Below, in pieces: positions 44,343 through 54,314 of a stretch of DNA of 64,000 bases (position 1 is its first letter; the number at the start of each line of letters is the position of its first letter). Source of the DNA: Camellia lanceoleosa (taxonomy: Eukaryota > Streptophyta > Magnoliopsida > Ericales > Theaceae); NCBI GenBank assembly GCA_025200525.1, contig CM045767.1, positions 122,810,346-122,874,345 of the forward strand. Reading direction: 5' to 3'. Both the position numbers and the translations under genes were made by a program. Below the pieces are notes generated by a model. It had not been told where the DNA came from. It ran no database searches and saw only the letters and a list, made by a program, of their open reading frames with translations.

Positions 44343-46726
44343 TGTCACGACCCAAACCCGCCCCTATGGGTTTAGCACCGTAACCGGCCAGTAATCCAAG
44401 ATTACCGAAGGCCTGCTTAACAGTAAGACAGTATAACAAAGTATAGGGACATGGCGGAAGCCAATACAGTAAATAACAAGGTCCAATGAGCTGTGACAGT
44501 CTGTATGCAAAAAGATTTTTCATACATACATAGATATATACACAGTATTTACAATCAGTCAAGACAGGGACTTAATCCCTATTTAATCTGAGTCAACAAT
44601 AATCTATCTACAGATACAATACGATTCTGAAGAGACAGACGGGAGATTAAAACACCCCTAAGCCAAAGCTTGAACAGGCTTGGAACCTCGCGATGAGGCC
44701 TGATGGTTGGCTTGACAAAACTGAGTGTACCCACGCGTTTAGCATTGGTCCTGCTTGTACACCTACATATATATATATATATATGAGCGATGAGCTAAAG
44801 CCCGATGAATAACGTAAAGCGTAAAAGGGGTTTAGAATGAATGTCCTTACTGAATGAAAAGCAGTTCATTAAATCAAGATATCGGTTGTTCAAGATGCAA
44901 GATCATATGTGGTACATCCATTAGCATAACAGTAAATAGTAGGTCTTAAAAGACCAAGCAGTAAATGATGGCCATCAATCAGTAAACAGTAGTGGTTCCA
45001 ACGAGGGAACCGACAGAGATCTCAGAATAAAGATAGCGATCGATGATGGTTGCTAAGGATGCCTGTCTGATTCAGAATATTGGACATGCATTCATTCAGT
45101 TAACAATATCAGTTCAGAAAGAAGTACAGTTCAGTATTCAAAAGATAATCATTTTGAACATATCTTTACGTGATTGTTACTCACAGAGTTCTGGGCTACG
45201 GTAAGCTAGAGCGCGTCCTCAGTCACCAACCCTACACAGTTTACAGATTGAACACACACTAAGCTACACAGTTGGGAAAGATAATAACTTAATCCCTAAT
45301 AGCCTCGGTGTGTTCTACATCTATATCCTCATTAAGATGTCTTAAACTAGGCCTAAGAATGCCTAGGATGGGATGAGGATGCAAAGATGCACTCAGAAAA
45401 CATTTTCAGGATTTTTAGAAAAACAAATTCCCACTCGAGCGCAGATTTCCCCGCTCGAGCGGACATGCAGACAACGGTTCCTGCTCGAGCGCCACTTCCC
45501 ACGCTTGAGCGAACATACAAAACAGTTAAAAGTGTTGGATGCTCAAAAATCACGCTCGATTGGGTGCTCGATAGCCGCTCGAGCGCAAGACTCAAGTCCC
45601 TGCTTGAGCGCCAATTACCCCGCCGAGGATCGCAAAACAAAGACAAAAGTACCGGATGCTCAATTCCTCGCCGAAGCGCCACTTTCTCGGCTGAAGGAGT
45701 GCAAAATCTGAAAACCCAGTTGCACCTTCAAGCCAAAAACCAAGTTTAAATGCACTAAATTCGATCCTCTTGGGCCAAATTTCTGGAAAACATTTGTAAA
45801 CACATAGAATCACATGATTCAAAGATCAATTTGATAAATCAAAGTCCAAGGGTGTTTCAATTAAATCCAATTTCAACCCATTTCCATGAATATGATTCAA
45901 ACATGACATGCATGAGTTTTAAATCAATTCAAAGCTTCAATACATGCTCTAATGAGCCAAATCATTCAAAAACAAGATGAAATCATGGTCCTAAACATTA
46001 ACATGAACATGCATGCAACATTTATCCATGAAATCAACTTAAAACTCAACAATACCAACATGCATGCATGGGATGAGCTCCAATTCAACATTATTAGACC
46101 AAAACTTGACTTAGCTCACCAATTGACATGAACAATGCAAGAACAATCTTAAATACAAGTTTAAGAAGGTAGATGTTCTACCTTATGTCTTGTGATTCAA
46201 GCCTAGAAGCTCAATTGCACAAATCTTCTATAAATTCTTCAAGAACAAGTCAATCTCTCACTCTCCCTCTCTCTTGATCGGTTTTGCTCTCAAAAGTGGC
46301 TGATGGAAAAGTTGTAACAAATGCAATACAAGGCTTAAACAAAAAGGCTAGCAAAGTCCACTAAGCGGCAAAGTTGTAGATAAATCTAACTTATGTAGTT
46401 TAGCTTATTTTAATCTAATTTAATCATACCAAATCACTTTTCAGATAAATACACCATTAAATCACATAAATTATGGTGACCATAAAACACTAGTCGGTTC
46501 CGGATTCGGCCGCCGATAAGGCCTTCAATTAACAGTTTAAACATAAAAATACAAACAGATAATCAAATAATCAAACAGATAGAATGCAAAATAACATATA
46601 TACTCACCAATTGGTTCGGTTTTGATCGATCGATTCGAGATTTGATTGATTCATTACTTATCATAATCAGTCTCAGTTTAGCAGTATTCATTAGTTAATC
46701 GGTATTCAGTGGTGAGGGTTATTACA
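44343..46726 (-). mobile_element. Solo LTR, family 2, minus orientation, in the chromovirus leader
   Basis: The 2384-bp LTR reads on the plus strand from TGTCACGACCCAAACCCGCC to GAGGGTTATTACA, with target duplication GTATC (44338-44342, 46727-46731). Its reverse complement is homologous end to end with the plus-strand copy at 47394-49755. It lies between the primer site and the gag start. Confidence 0.95.
45430..45690 (-). repeat. GCTCGAGCG cluster in family-2 solo LTR (minus copy)
   Basis: About eight degenerate copies of GCTCGAGCG, some decayed to GCTTGAGCG or GCTCGATTG, alternate with CGCCGAGG/CGCCGAAG variants. The position within the LTR corresponds to 48470-48685 in the plus-strand copy. 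Confidence 0.75.
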
Positions 46727-46731
46727 GTATC

Positions 46732-47073
46732 ACAATGGATTTGTCTTGCTTGTTAGAGACTTAAGTGTAATGTTATGTGCTTATGTAATAACATGTTTAT
46801 GTGACTATTTGGGTATGGGATTTAGTTTCTAGAAGGTTGATTGGATCCTTGGGTTTCTGGGAGTCCTATTGGAAAAGCACTTGATCAATGCCGTTTCTAA
46901 CTGGAACTCTAGCAACGCCTCGGGACTATCATTATGCAGAAATGAAATTCGTAAGTGCTTATGTGTTTATGTGCTTACGTGGAGTGAATTACAGTTGTCC
47001 ATGCATTAGAACGCGAGTGTTTAGTTTCGGCACATTTTTGAATGTGGTAATGTTCTTCGTTACCTTTATTAGG
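46732..47073 (+). other. Chromovirus leader between solo LTR and gag
   Basis: This is untranslated leader sequence. The frame of gag is open upstream to 46888, but homology-like composition starts only at the ATG at 47074, which is chosen as the start. Confidence 0.6.
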
Positions 47074-47333
47074 ATGTCAGGACGAGGACGTGGTAGTAGG
47101 CGAGGTAGGCCTAGGAGGCAGGAGGTGCCTATACCGGATGATATTCCGGCGCAGCATGAAGGTGTTGGCCAGGCCAATGTGGCCGAGCCAGCAGGTCAGC
47201 AGGCCATGGGCGCCTTAGCCCGCGAGATGGCAGGAGCATTGAGAGCATCCATGGACATTCTCAGAGCTGAGAATCAAGTCCAGGCTCAGGTTGTTGATGC
47301 AGGGCCTTCTTTTCTGAAGAAGGAGTTCTTCTA
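47074..47333 (+). pseudogene. Chromovirus gag, N-terminal part
   Basis: The reading begins MSGRGRGSRRGRPRRQEVPI, an Arg/Gly-rich N terminus common in Tekay-type Gag, followed by Ala/Gln-rich sequence (ALAREMAGALRASMDILRAE). A TAG ends it at 47332-47334. The frame continues as SNLDEFLGDPKEPLKADEWL up to the solo LTR at 47394. Gag would form the virus-like particle that packages element RNA. Confidence 0.8.
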
Positions 47334-47393
47334 GTCAAATCTGGATGAGTTTTTGGGGGATCCGAAGGAGCCACTTAAGGCTGATGAGTGGCT

Positions 47394-49755
47394 TGTAACA
47401 ACCCTCGGATTGACTACCGTATAACCACTGAATTATATATTGATTATTGCTAAACTGGACCGCTAATGACTGATAATAGGGTTAATTGAAGTATTGAATG
47501 GGCCGATTGAAATCGAAACTAAAATTGAATGAGTTTACCTATTGAATTGTATATTGCATCTGTTTGATTGATTGATTAACTGTTTGACTTTATATGTTTA
47601 AACTGCTAATTGAAGGCCTTATCGGCGGCCGATTTAGAAACCGTTTGATGTTTTGGGATCGGTAGAATATTTGCGATTTAGCGGTATATTTATCTGGAAA
47701 TTGATTAGGAATGATTAAATTAGATTAAATTGAGTTAATTAAAGAGTTGCCTTATTTACAATTATGCCATTGAGTGGGTCTTGTTTAAGCTTATCATTTG
47801 AGCTTTGTATACACTTGATCAAACCTTTCTATCAGCCATTCCTTTGTTCCCACCGAAATTAGAAGAGAGTGAGAGAGAGAGGATTGATTTTCATCCCATT
47901 TTGCTTGATTGTGCTTGAACTTAAGAGGATTGAAGTGTTGACTCCATTATTGATCTCTTAGGCTCTCAATACAAGACTTAGGCAAGGTAATTGAATCTCT
48001 CATTGTTGCATTTGAAGTTGTTCTTGCATGAGTCAAGTTGAATTGTGGAGTTAAGACATAAATTAGTTCAAAAGAGTAGGATTATAGCTTAATCCATGCT
48101 TGCATGTTTGAATTGATGAGTTTGAGTTGAATCCATGGTAAAAATGTACATGCATGCTCATATTCATGTTTAAATGCATGTATTCATCATGTTCTTGAAG
48201 AAATGAGTCCATTTGGACAAGAATTGAAGCTTGAATTTGATTTAAAGTTTATGCATTACATATTTTGAAAGTGTTCTTGAAATGGGTTTGAAAAATGGCT
48301 TTAATTGACCAACCCTTGGCCCTTGCATGTGCAAATTAGCTTTTGAAACTTGTTATACATTGAGTTTAAGAGTATTTTCCAGAATTTGGGGCCAAGAGGT
48401 TGAGTTTTGGATGGTTGAATACTTGGTTCGAACTTGGGAGACAAATTTGGAAATTCCAGATTTGGCTTCCTCGCTCGAGCGAAGGATTCCTCGCTCGAGC
48501 GAGCCCTTTGGTTTTGCAATCTCGCTCGAGCGAGCATCGAGCGTGGTATCGCGCGTAAAAATCGAGCATCCAAGATTTTTTCTTGTTCCATCGGCTTGCT
48601 CGAGCGAAGGATTGTTTGCTCGAGCGAAGCCTTTGATTTTGGAAGCTCGCTCGAGCGAAGGAAGGCTCGCTCGAGCGAGACCCCTGTTTTCAACAACTTT
48701 TGAAAAATGCCTTCCAACTGTATTTTTGCATCCTCATCCCATTCTAGGCATCCTTAGGCCTAGTTTAAGACATCTTAATGAGGATTTAGACATAGAACCA
48801 CACCGAGGAAATTTAGGGATTTAATTATCATCCTTCCAATTGTGGAACTTAGTGTGTGTTCTATTTGTTAACTGTTTAGGGTTGGCTCTCGGGGACGCGC
48901 TCTAGCTGCTATTAGCCCAATCTTTGTGAGTAACAATTGTGTAAAGATATGTTCAAAATGATTATCTTTTGAATCTTGGAATTGTTCTTGAATGAATGTA
49001 TGTCTGTATTACAGACTGTATTGTGGCATCCTTAGCATTATTTATTCTTTATTCTGAGCTCTGTCGGTTTCCTTGTGAAACCATATTGTTTGATGGCCAT
49101 CATTATTGTTGGATTGTTAAGGCCGTCCTTTTGGACCTACTGCTTATAGGCTAATGGATGTACCACATATGGTGATTGATTGAAATCGATTGGTGAAATC
49201 TTGAAAGATTGAAATATCGCATAATGAATTGATTTCATTCTTTGAAGGACATTCATTCATAACCTCTTTACACGTTATGTTATTCATTGGGCTTTAGCTC
49301 ACTTTATATATATATGTAGGTTCTCGCCTGCATCGAGCTAGGAGCGTGGGATTGGTCCCCGCTTTGTCAAGCCGACCTATGTGCCTCATTGCGAGGTTCC
49401 GAAGTTGCCATGCTATGGCTTGGGGTGTTTTGTGTCCCCTATCGGTCTCCTTCGTTTGTACCGTTGTATAGACCGCTTCTGCTTTCTTATCTTGTTGTCT
49501 AGGGACTTGATCCTGTCTTGACCGTGTGTATGATTGTATAGACTGTATATGGATTGTACTGTTTTGAACTGTATGAATGCATAAAAATGTTTTTGGCATA
49601 CAGATTTTCACAGCTCAATGGACACTAGTTATTTACTGTATTGGCTTCCGCCAAGCCCTACTTTCGGTTTGATCAGACATCGTTTGAGCCTTGGTAATCT
49701 CGGATTCTTGGCGATTCTGATGCTAAACCCATAGGGCCGGGTTTGGGTCGTGACA
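47394..49755 (+). mobile_element. Solo LTR, family 2, plus orientation, inside gag
   Basis: The 2362-bp LTR runs from TGTAACAACCCTCGGATTG to GGGTTTGGGTCGTGACA, with target duplication TGGCT (47389-47393, 49756-49760). Removing it with one duplication restores continuity of the gag frame. The insertion is opposite in orientation to the sister copy at 44343-46726, so the two face each other about 670 bp apart. Confidence 0.95.
48470..48685 (+). repeat. GCTCGAGCGA cluster in family-2 solo LTR (plus copy)
   Basis: About eight copies of CTCGCTCGAGCGA(A/G) occur, some paired at about 20-base spacing. The longer palindrome TCGCTCGAGCGA is perfect in several. Confidence 0.85.
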
Positions 49756-50469
49756 TGGCTGGAGCAGATGAGTAAGACGTTTGAAACGCTTGGCATCGAG
49801 GACGGAGCATTGAAAGTGACCTTGGCATCTTTCCAGCTGAAGGGGGATGCGGGTCAGTGGTGGAAATTTATGAAGGGACGTATTGGTGACACTTGGGAGG
49901 CTTTTGTGAGTGCTTTCCAGGAGAAATTCTTATCTCCAGCAGTCAGGGAGAAGCTGAGAGACCAGTTCTACTAGCTTTTTCAGTTGAGTTCTTTAGTGGC
50001 TGAGTATGAGGCTGCTTTTATTAGCTTGTCCAGGTTCGCACCTGAACTTGTGGCGTCCGAGGAACGCCGCTGTATCGAGTTTGAGAAGAGGTTGAGGCGC
50101 GGCCTCAAGATGAGAGTTGGTGGTTCTATGATTCGAGACTATGGGCGCTTGGTTGATGCTGCAGCCCATATGGAGATCATGATGCAGGAGGAGGAGGGAC
50201 AGAGAGGCTCCAAGATGAGCCAGGATGGTCAGGGTGATGGCAGGAGATAGAGGGGTGCTAACCCTCAGCAGTCTTAGGGTGGTGTTGCTAGATCGACCTT
50301 TCCAGTGCCGAGTACAGGCTCGGAGAGAGGCAATTAGGGAGATTTCACCTGTTACAAGTGTGGTCAGGTGGGCCACAAGGCTTCAGTTTGCCCATAGAGG
50401 GGAGGAGGTCAGCAAGCTGCTTCTTCTTCGGCTAGACCGCAGAGCCAGAGTCAGGGCAGGGGTCAGCCG
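49756..50469 (+). pseudogene. Chromovirus gag, C-terminal part with first zinc knuckle
   Basis: The frame resumes WLEQMSKTFETLGIEDGALK and contains LKGDAGQWWKFMKGR and FVSAFQEKFLSPAVREKLRD, conserved retrotransposon gag (RETROTRANS_GAG) motifs. YEAAFISLSRFAPELV and IEFEKRLRRGLKMRVG follow. The first CCHC knuckle, CYKCGQVGHKASVC, is at 50350-50391. In-frame TAG stops occur at 49972, 50248, about 50275, 50335 and near 50395. Most fit CAG to TAG change, but ancestral codons are inferred. Confidence 0.85.
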
Positions 50470-51096
50470 TTGTCTTGTTATCAGTGTAGTCAGGCGGGGC
50501 ACCTGAAGAGGTTTTGCCCACAGTTGAATGGCACATCTGGTGCATCTGGGCAGAGGCAGAGTCATCATCCGGCTCAGTTAGTGCAGGCCTCGAGGGCCAA
50601 TCAGGGGGCTTCATCGTCCCAGTCTGTGCAGCAGTCGTATGCTCCGAGGGGTGAGCAGGTAGATCAGGGGCCTACTGGACGCGTGTATGGTGTTACCGCG
50701 CAGGACCTAGTACCGGTTTCATCAGTTGTGAGAGGTACCTTTCTGTTTTGCAACTCGGTTGCTAGTGTATTGATTGATACAGGTGCGTCTCATTCTTTTG
50801 TATCTGTTGCATTTGCATATGTTTTGGAATTGAAGTTGGCACAATTAGCATCTCCTATATGTGTTGTGTCACCTGTTGGGGGTGAATTGATTTTGAAGCA
50901 CGGATGTAGAGGTTGTGATATAGAGGTCGCCGATGATCGGCTTCCGTTCCCTTTTGTAGTTATGCCCATGAAGGGTTTTGATGTTATTTTGGGTATGGAC
51001 TGGCTATCGTCATACCAGGCTGTCCTACCGCCAGAGGGTCACAGTATGTATCTTGAGCGGGGAGTGTTTTCATTTCTTGAGGGATCGGGTTGGTAG
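50470..51096 (+). pseudogene. Second zinc knuckle and aspartic protease
   Basis: CYQCSQAGHLKRFC (50476-50517) is a second CCHC knuckle. A Gln/Ser-rich linker leads to the protease with the active-site motif LIDTGASHSFVS (DTGAS at 50776-50790) and [10 protein letters not shown] towards the end. The stretch closes at a TAG (51094-51096). Homology shifts to another frame near 51085, reading [13 protein letters not shown], so there is a frameshift between protease and RT. The protease would process Gag-Pol. Confidence 0.88.
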
Positions 51097-51706
51097 TGTG
51101 TTGCCATCAGTGTATGATCCGCGAGGGCGGAGTGAGCTTAGTGGTCTTCTTGCTAGCCTTTTGAGTAGTAAGTGTGATGAGACCCAGATTGTATTATCGA
51201 GAGTGGTTTGTGAATATTCAAATGTTTTTCCCGAGGATCTCGTTGGTTTGCCACCTCACCGTGAGATTGAGTTCTCCATTGATTTAGTGCCCGGCACGGC
51301 GCCGATTTCTATGGCACTTTACCGTTTTGCCCCAGCTGAATTGAGTGAGTTGAAGATTCAGCTCCAGGAGTTGCTGGATAAAGGCTTTGTTTGCCCTAGT
51401 GTTTCACCGTAGGGAGCACCGACCCTTTTTGCTAAAAAGAAAGATGGTGCCTTAAGACTTTGTATCGACTATCGGAAGTTGAATCGGGCTACGGTCAAGA
51501 ATAAGTACCCTGTGCCCCATATAGATGATCTATTTGACCAGTTGAAGGGTTCCCGTTGTTTCTCTAAGATAGACTTGAGATCGGATTACCACCAGTTGAG
51601 GGTCAGGGAGAAGGATATTCCGAAGACGGCATTCTGTATGCGGTATGGTCATTATGAGTTTCTGGTGATGCCATTTGGGCTCACCAATGCACCGACAGTC
51701 TGTTGA
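51097..51706 (+). pseudogene. Chromovirus reverse transcriptase, N-terminal part (catalytic segment deleted)
   Basis: The frame reads [20 protein letters not shown], then a TAG at 51410-51412, then [34 protein letters not shown] and [12 protein letters not shown]. These are RT motifs up to the palm. The sequence then passes directly (VC, TGA at 51704-51706) to [10 protein letters not shown] at about 51720. The expected segment of roughly 60-70 residues holding the YxDD-type catalytic aspartates is absent. The deletion keeps the frame. The enzyme cannot be active. Confidence 0.9.
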
Positions 51707-51739
51707 TACCATTTAGGAGAAGTCAAGTTCTTAGGCCAT

Positions 51740-52630
51740 GTGGTTTCTAGGGAAGAGGTGTCTGTTGATACATCCAAGATTGAGGTAGTGCAAGATTGGG
51801 CACAACCCAAGAGTGTGTTTGAGATTCGCAGTTTTTTGGGATTAGCTGGGTATTACCGCCGGTTTGTGAAGGATTTCTCCAAGTTAGCTTCACCGTTGAC
51901 TAGACTGACTCAAAATAGAGTCAAATTTGTATGGAGTGAGACTTGTAAAAAGTCGTTCCAAGAGCTGAAAGTTAGATTGACCACTGCTCCGGTCTTGATT
52001 ATTCCGGAGAGAGGGTTGGGTTATGCAGTTTATTGTGATGCCTCACGAGAGGGTTTGGGTTGTGCGTTGATACAAGAGGGGAAAGTGGTTGCCTATGGCT
52101 CACGTCAGTTGAAAATACACGAGAAAAATTACCCTACACATGACGTAGAGTTAGCAGCAGTGATCTTTGCCTTGAAAATCTGGAGGCACTACATTTATGG
52201 TGAGAGATTCGAGGTGTTCTCAGATCACAAGAGTCTGAAATATCTGTTTACACAGAAAGACTTGAACTTGAGGCAGAGGAGGTGGATGGAGTTTATTGAG
52301 GATTACGACTTCGAGTTGCATTATCATCCGGGGAAGGCCAATGTTGTGGCCGATGCCCTTAGTAGGAAATCCATTGGCGAGGTAGCTTGTACAGCCATCC
52401 GGGAGTGGGAGATGTTGGGTGCACTTGGTGAGTTTGATTTGCTTCTGGGCGAATCTGTTGAGGCTGCGGCCTTGTTTTCTATTGTTGTGCAGCCTACACT
52501 TATGACTAGAGTGTTAGAGGCACAGAGAGGTGACCTTGAGGTAGAATCCCTTCGAGAGAAGATCTCCAGCGGGAAGGTTGAGAAGGGTTTGTCTGAGTAT
52601 CCCGACCAGAGTGTGAGATACCGAGACTGA
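51740..52630 (+). pseudogene. RT connection and RNase H
   Basis: It begins after EVKFLGH and reads [20 protein letters not shown], the conserved thumb/connection block. The RNase H domain follows with [38 protein letters not shown] and [20 protein letters not shown], ending [18 protein letters not shown]. It would remove RNA from the RNA/DNA hybrid. It is open until TGA at 52628-52630 and in the same frame as the RT and integrase pieces. Confidence 0.9.
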
Positions 52631-53929
52631 TTGTTTGTGCTGGAGTCCTGCCGAGAGGAGGTACTCTGAGAGTTTCACCATTCACGCCTTGCGGTGCATC
52701 CGGGAGGCACCAAAATGTATCGTGATTTGGGGTGCCAGTTTTGGTGGAGGGGTATGAAGAGAAATGTGACGGTTTTGGTATCGAAGTGCCTTACTTGTCA
52801 GCAAGTGAAGGCCGAACATCAGAGGCCAGCGGGTTTGTTACAACCCTTGCCTAGTGCCGAGTGGAAGTGGGAGCATGTCACTATGGACTTCGTTGTAGGT
52901 CTTCCGAGGACTCAGCGGGGTAGTGATGTTATTTGGGTGGTTGTAGACCGATTGACTAAGTCGACGCACTTCATTCCTATGCGCGTGAGAGATTCAGTAG
53001 ATCATCTTGCCGACTTGTATATTCGGGATATAGTGAGATTGCACGGGGTCCTAGTGACGATTGTCTCAGATAGAGATCCTCGTTTTACTGCCAGGTTGTG
53101 GCAGAGTTTGTAGAGTGCCTTGGGTACTAAGTTGACCTTTAGCACGGCTTATCATCCTCAGACTGATGGGCAGTCCGAGCGTACTATTCAGATCCTTGAG
53201 GATATGCTTCGGGGTTGTATCCTTGACTTTAGTGGGACGTGGGAGAGGCACTTGCCCTTGATAGAGTTTGCCTACAACAACAGTTTCCAGTCTAGTATCG
53301 GTATGGCACCGTTTGAGGCCTTGTATGGCCGACCGTGTAGGTCTCCAGTTTGCTGGGCCGAGGTGGGTGATACACCTTTGTTGGGTCCGGAGTTGGTGAG
53401 GGAAACGACGGAGAAAGTTGAGCTTATCCATAGGAGGCTTGTTACAGCCCAGAGTCGTCAGAAATCTTATGCCGACCGTAGGAGGCGACCTTTGGTATTT
53501 GAGGTGGGTGATCATGTCTTTCTAAAGATATCACCTAGGCTGGGATTGATGAGGTTTGGGAAGAGTGGGAAGTTGTCCCCTCGGTTTATTAGCCCTTTTG
53601 AGATCCTTGAGAGGATTGGCGAGGTTGCTTATCGTTTAGCTTTGCTGCCGCAGTTGTCCGGAGTTCATGACGTGTTTCATGTGAGTATGCTTTGGAAGTA
53701 TGAGCTGGATCCATCACATGTATTGGATTGGACCGACTTAGAGGTTGATGAGGATGCCTTATATGAGGAGAGACCAGTTCGGGTCTTGGATAACCGAGAG
53801 CAAGTGTTGCGAGGCAAGACCATTCCTCTAGTGAAGGTCTTGTGGAAACATCACGGAGTGGAGGAAGCCACATGGGAACGTGAGTTGGAGGTCCGAGAGA
53901 AATATCCGGATCTATTTGTGGATGTTTGA
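52631..53929 (+). pseudogene. Integrase with chromodomain-like C terminus
   Basis: The HHCC zinc finger begins FHHSRLAVHPGGTKMYRDLG and contains CLTCQQVK. The catalytic core has WEHVTMDFVVGLP, VSDRDPRF and [20 protein letters not shown], giving the DDE triad. The C-terminal part has the GPY/F-like region ([20 protein letters not shown] order) and ends with [20 protein letters not shown], a chromodomain signature that may target insertion to heterochromatin. TGA at 52667-52669 and TAG at 53111-53113 break it. The final open piece (53120-53929) is intact through its natural stop. Confidence 0.92.
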
Positions 53930-54301
53930 GCATGTATTGTATATTTTGTTGTATTATTGAACCTTAAGAGTATTGAATATATCTTAGGTTGTAAAACATG
54001 GTTTATGTTTTGGTTTAATGGAAGTGTTTTGGAACTTGCCTCAAAATGGAAGTTTGATATAACATTGCATATGTTGAGTATTGTAGAATTGGAAATGTAT
54101 CATGAACATTAGTTATGATATGAAATTGTTGAAATTGGAAAGGAAATGCATGTTGAAATGTATGTGTTGTGAAATGCCTCTTAACAAGAGATGAAATGAC
54201 CGGGATGGGTCGAGTTGTTTAATGTTGAAATGTAACATTGTTCAAAAGGAGAAAAACCTGTTTTTGAAAACTTGTGCTTAATTTCGGGGACGAAATTCTT
54301 T
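53930..54301 (+). other. Chromovirus 3' untranslated region
   Basis: This is non-coding sequence between the polyprotein stop and the polypurine tract. No second ORF is seen. Confidence 0.7.
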
Positions 54302-54314
54302 AAGGGGGGGAGGT
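54302..54314 (+). other. Polypurine tract
   Basis: AAGGGGGGGAGGT lies immediately upstream of the 3' LTR (54315). It primes plus-strand synthesis in LTR retrotransposons. Confidence 0.85.
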
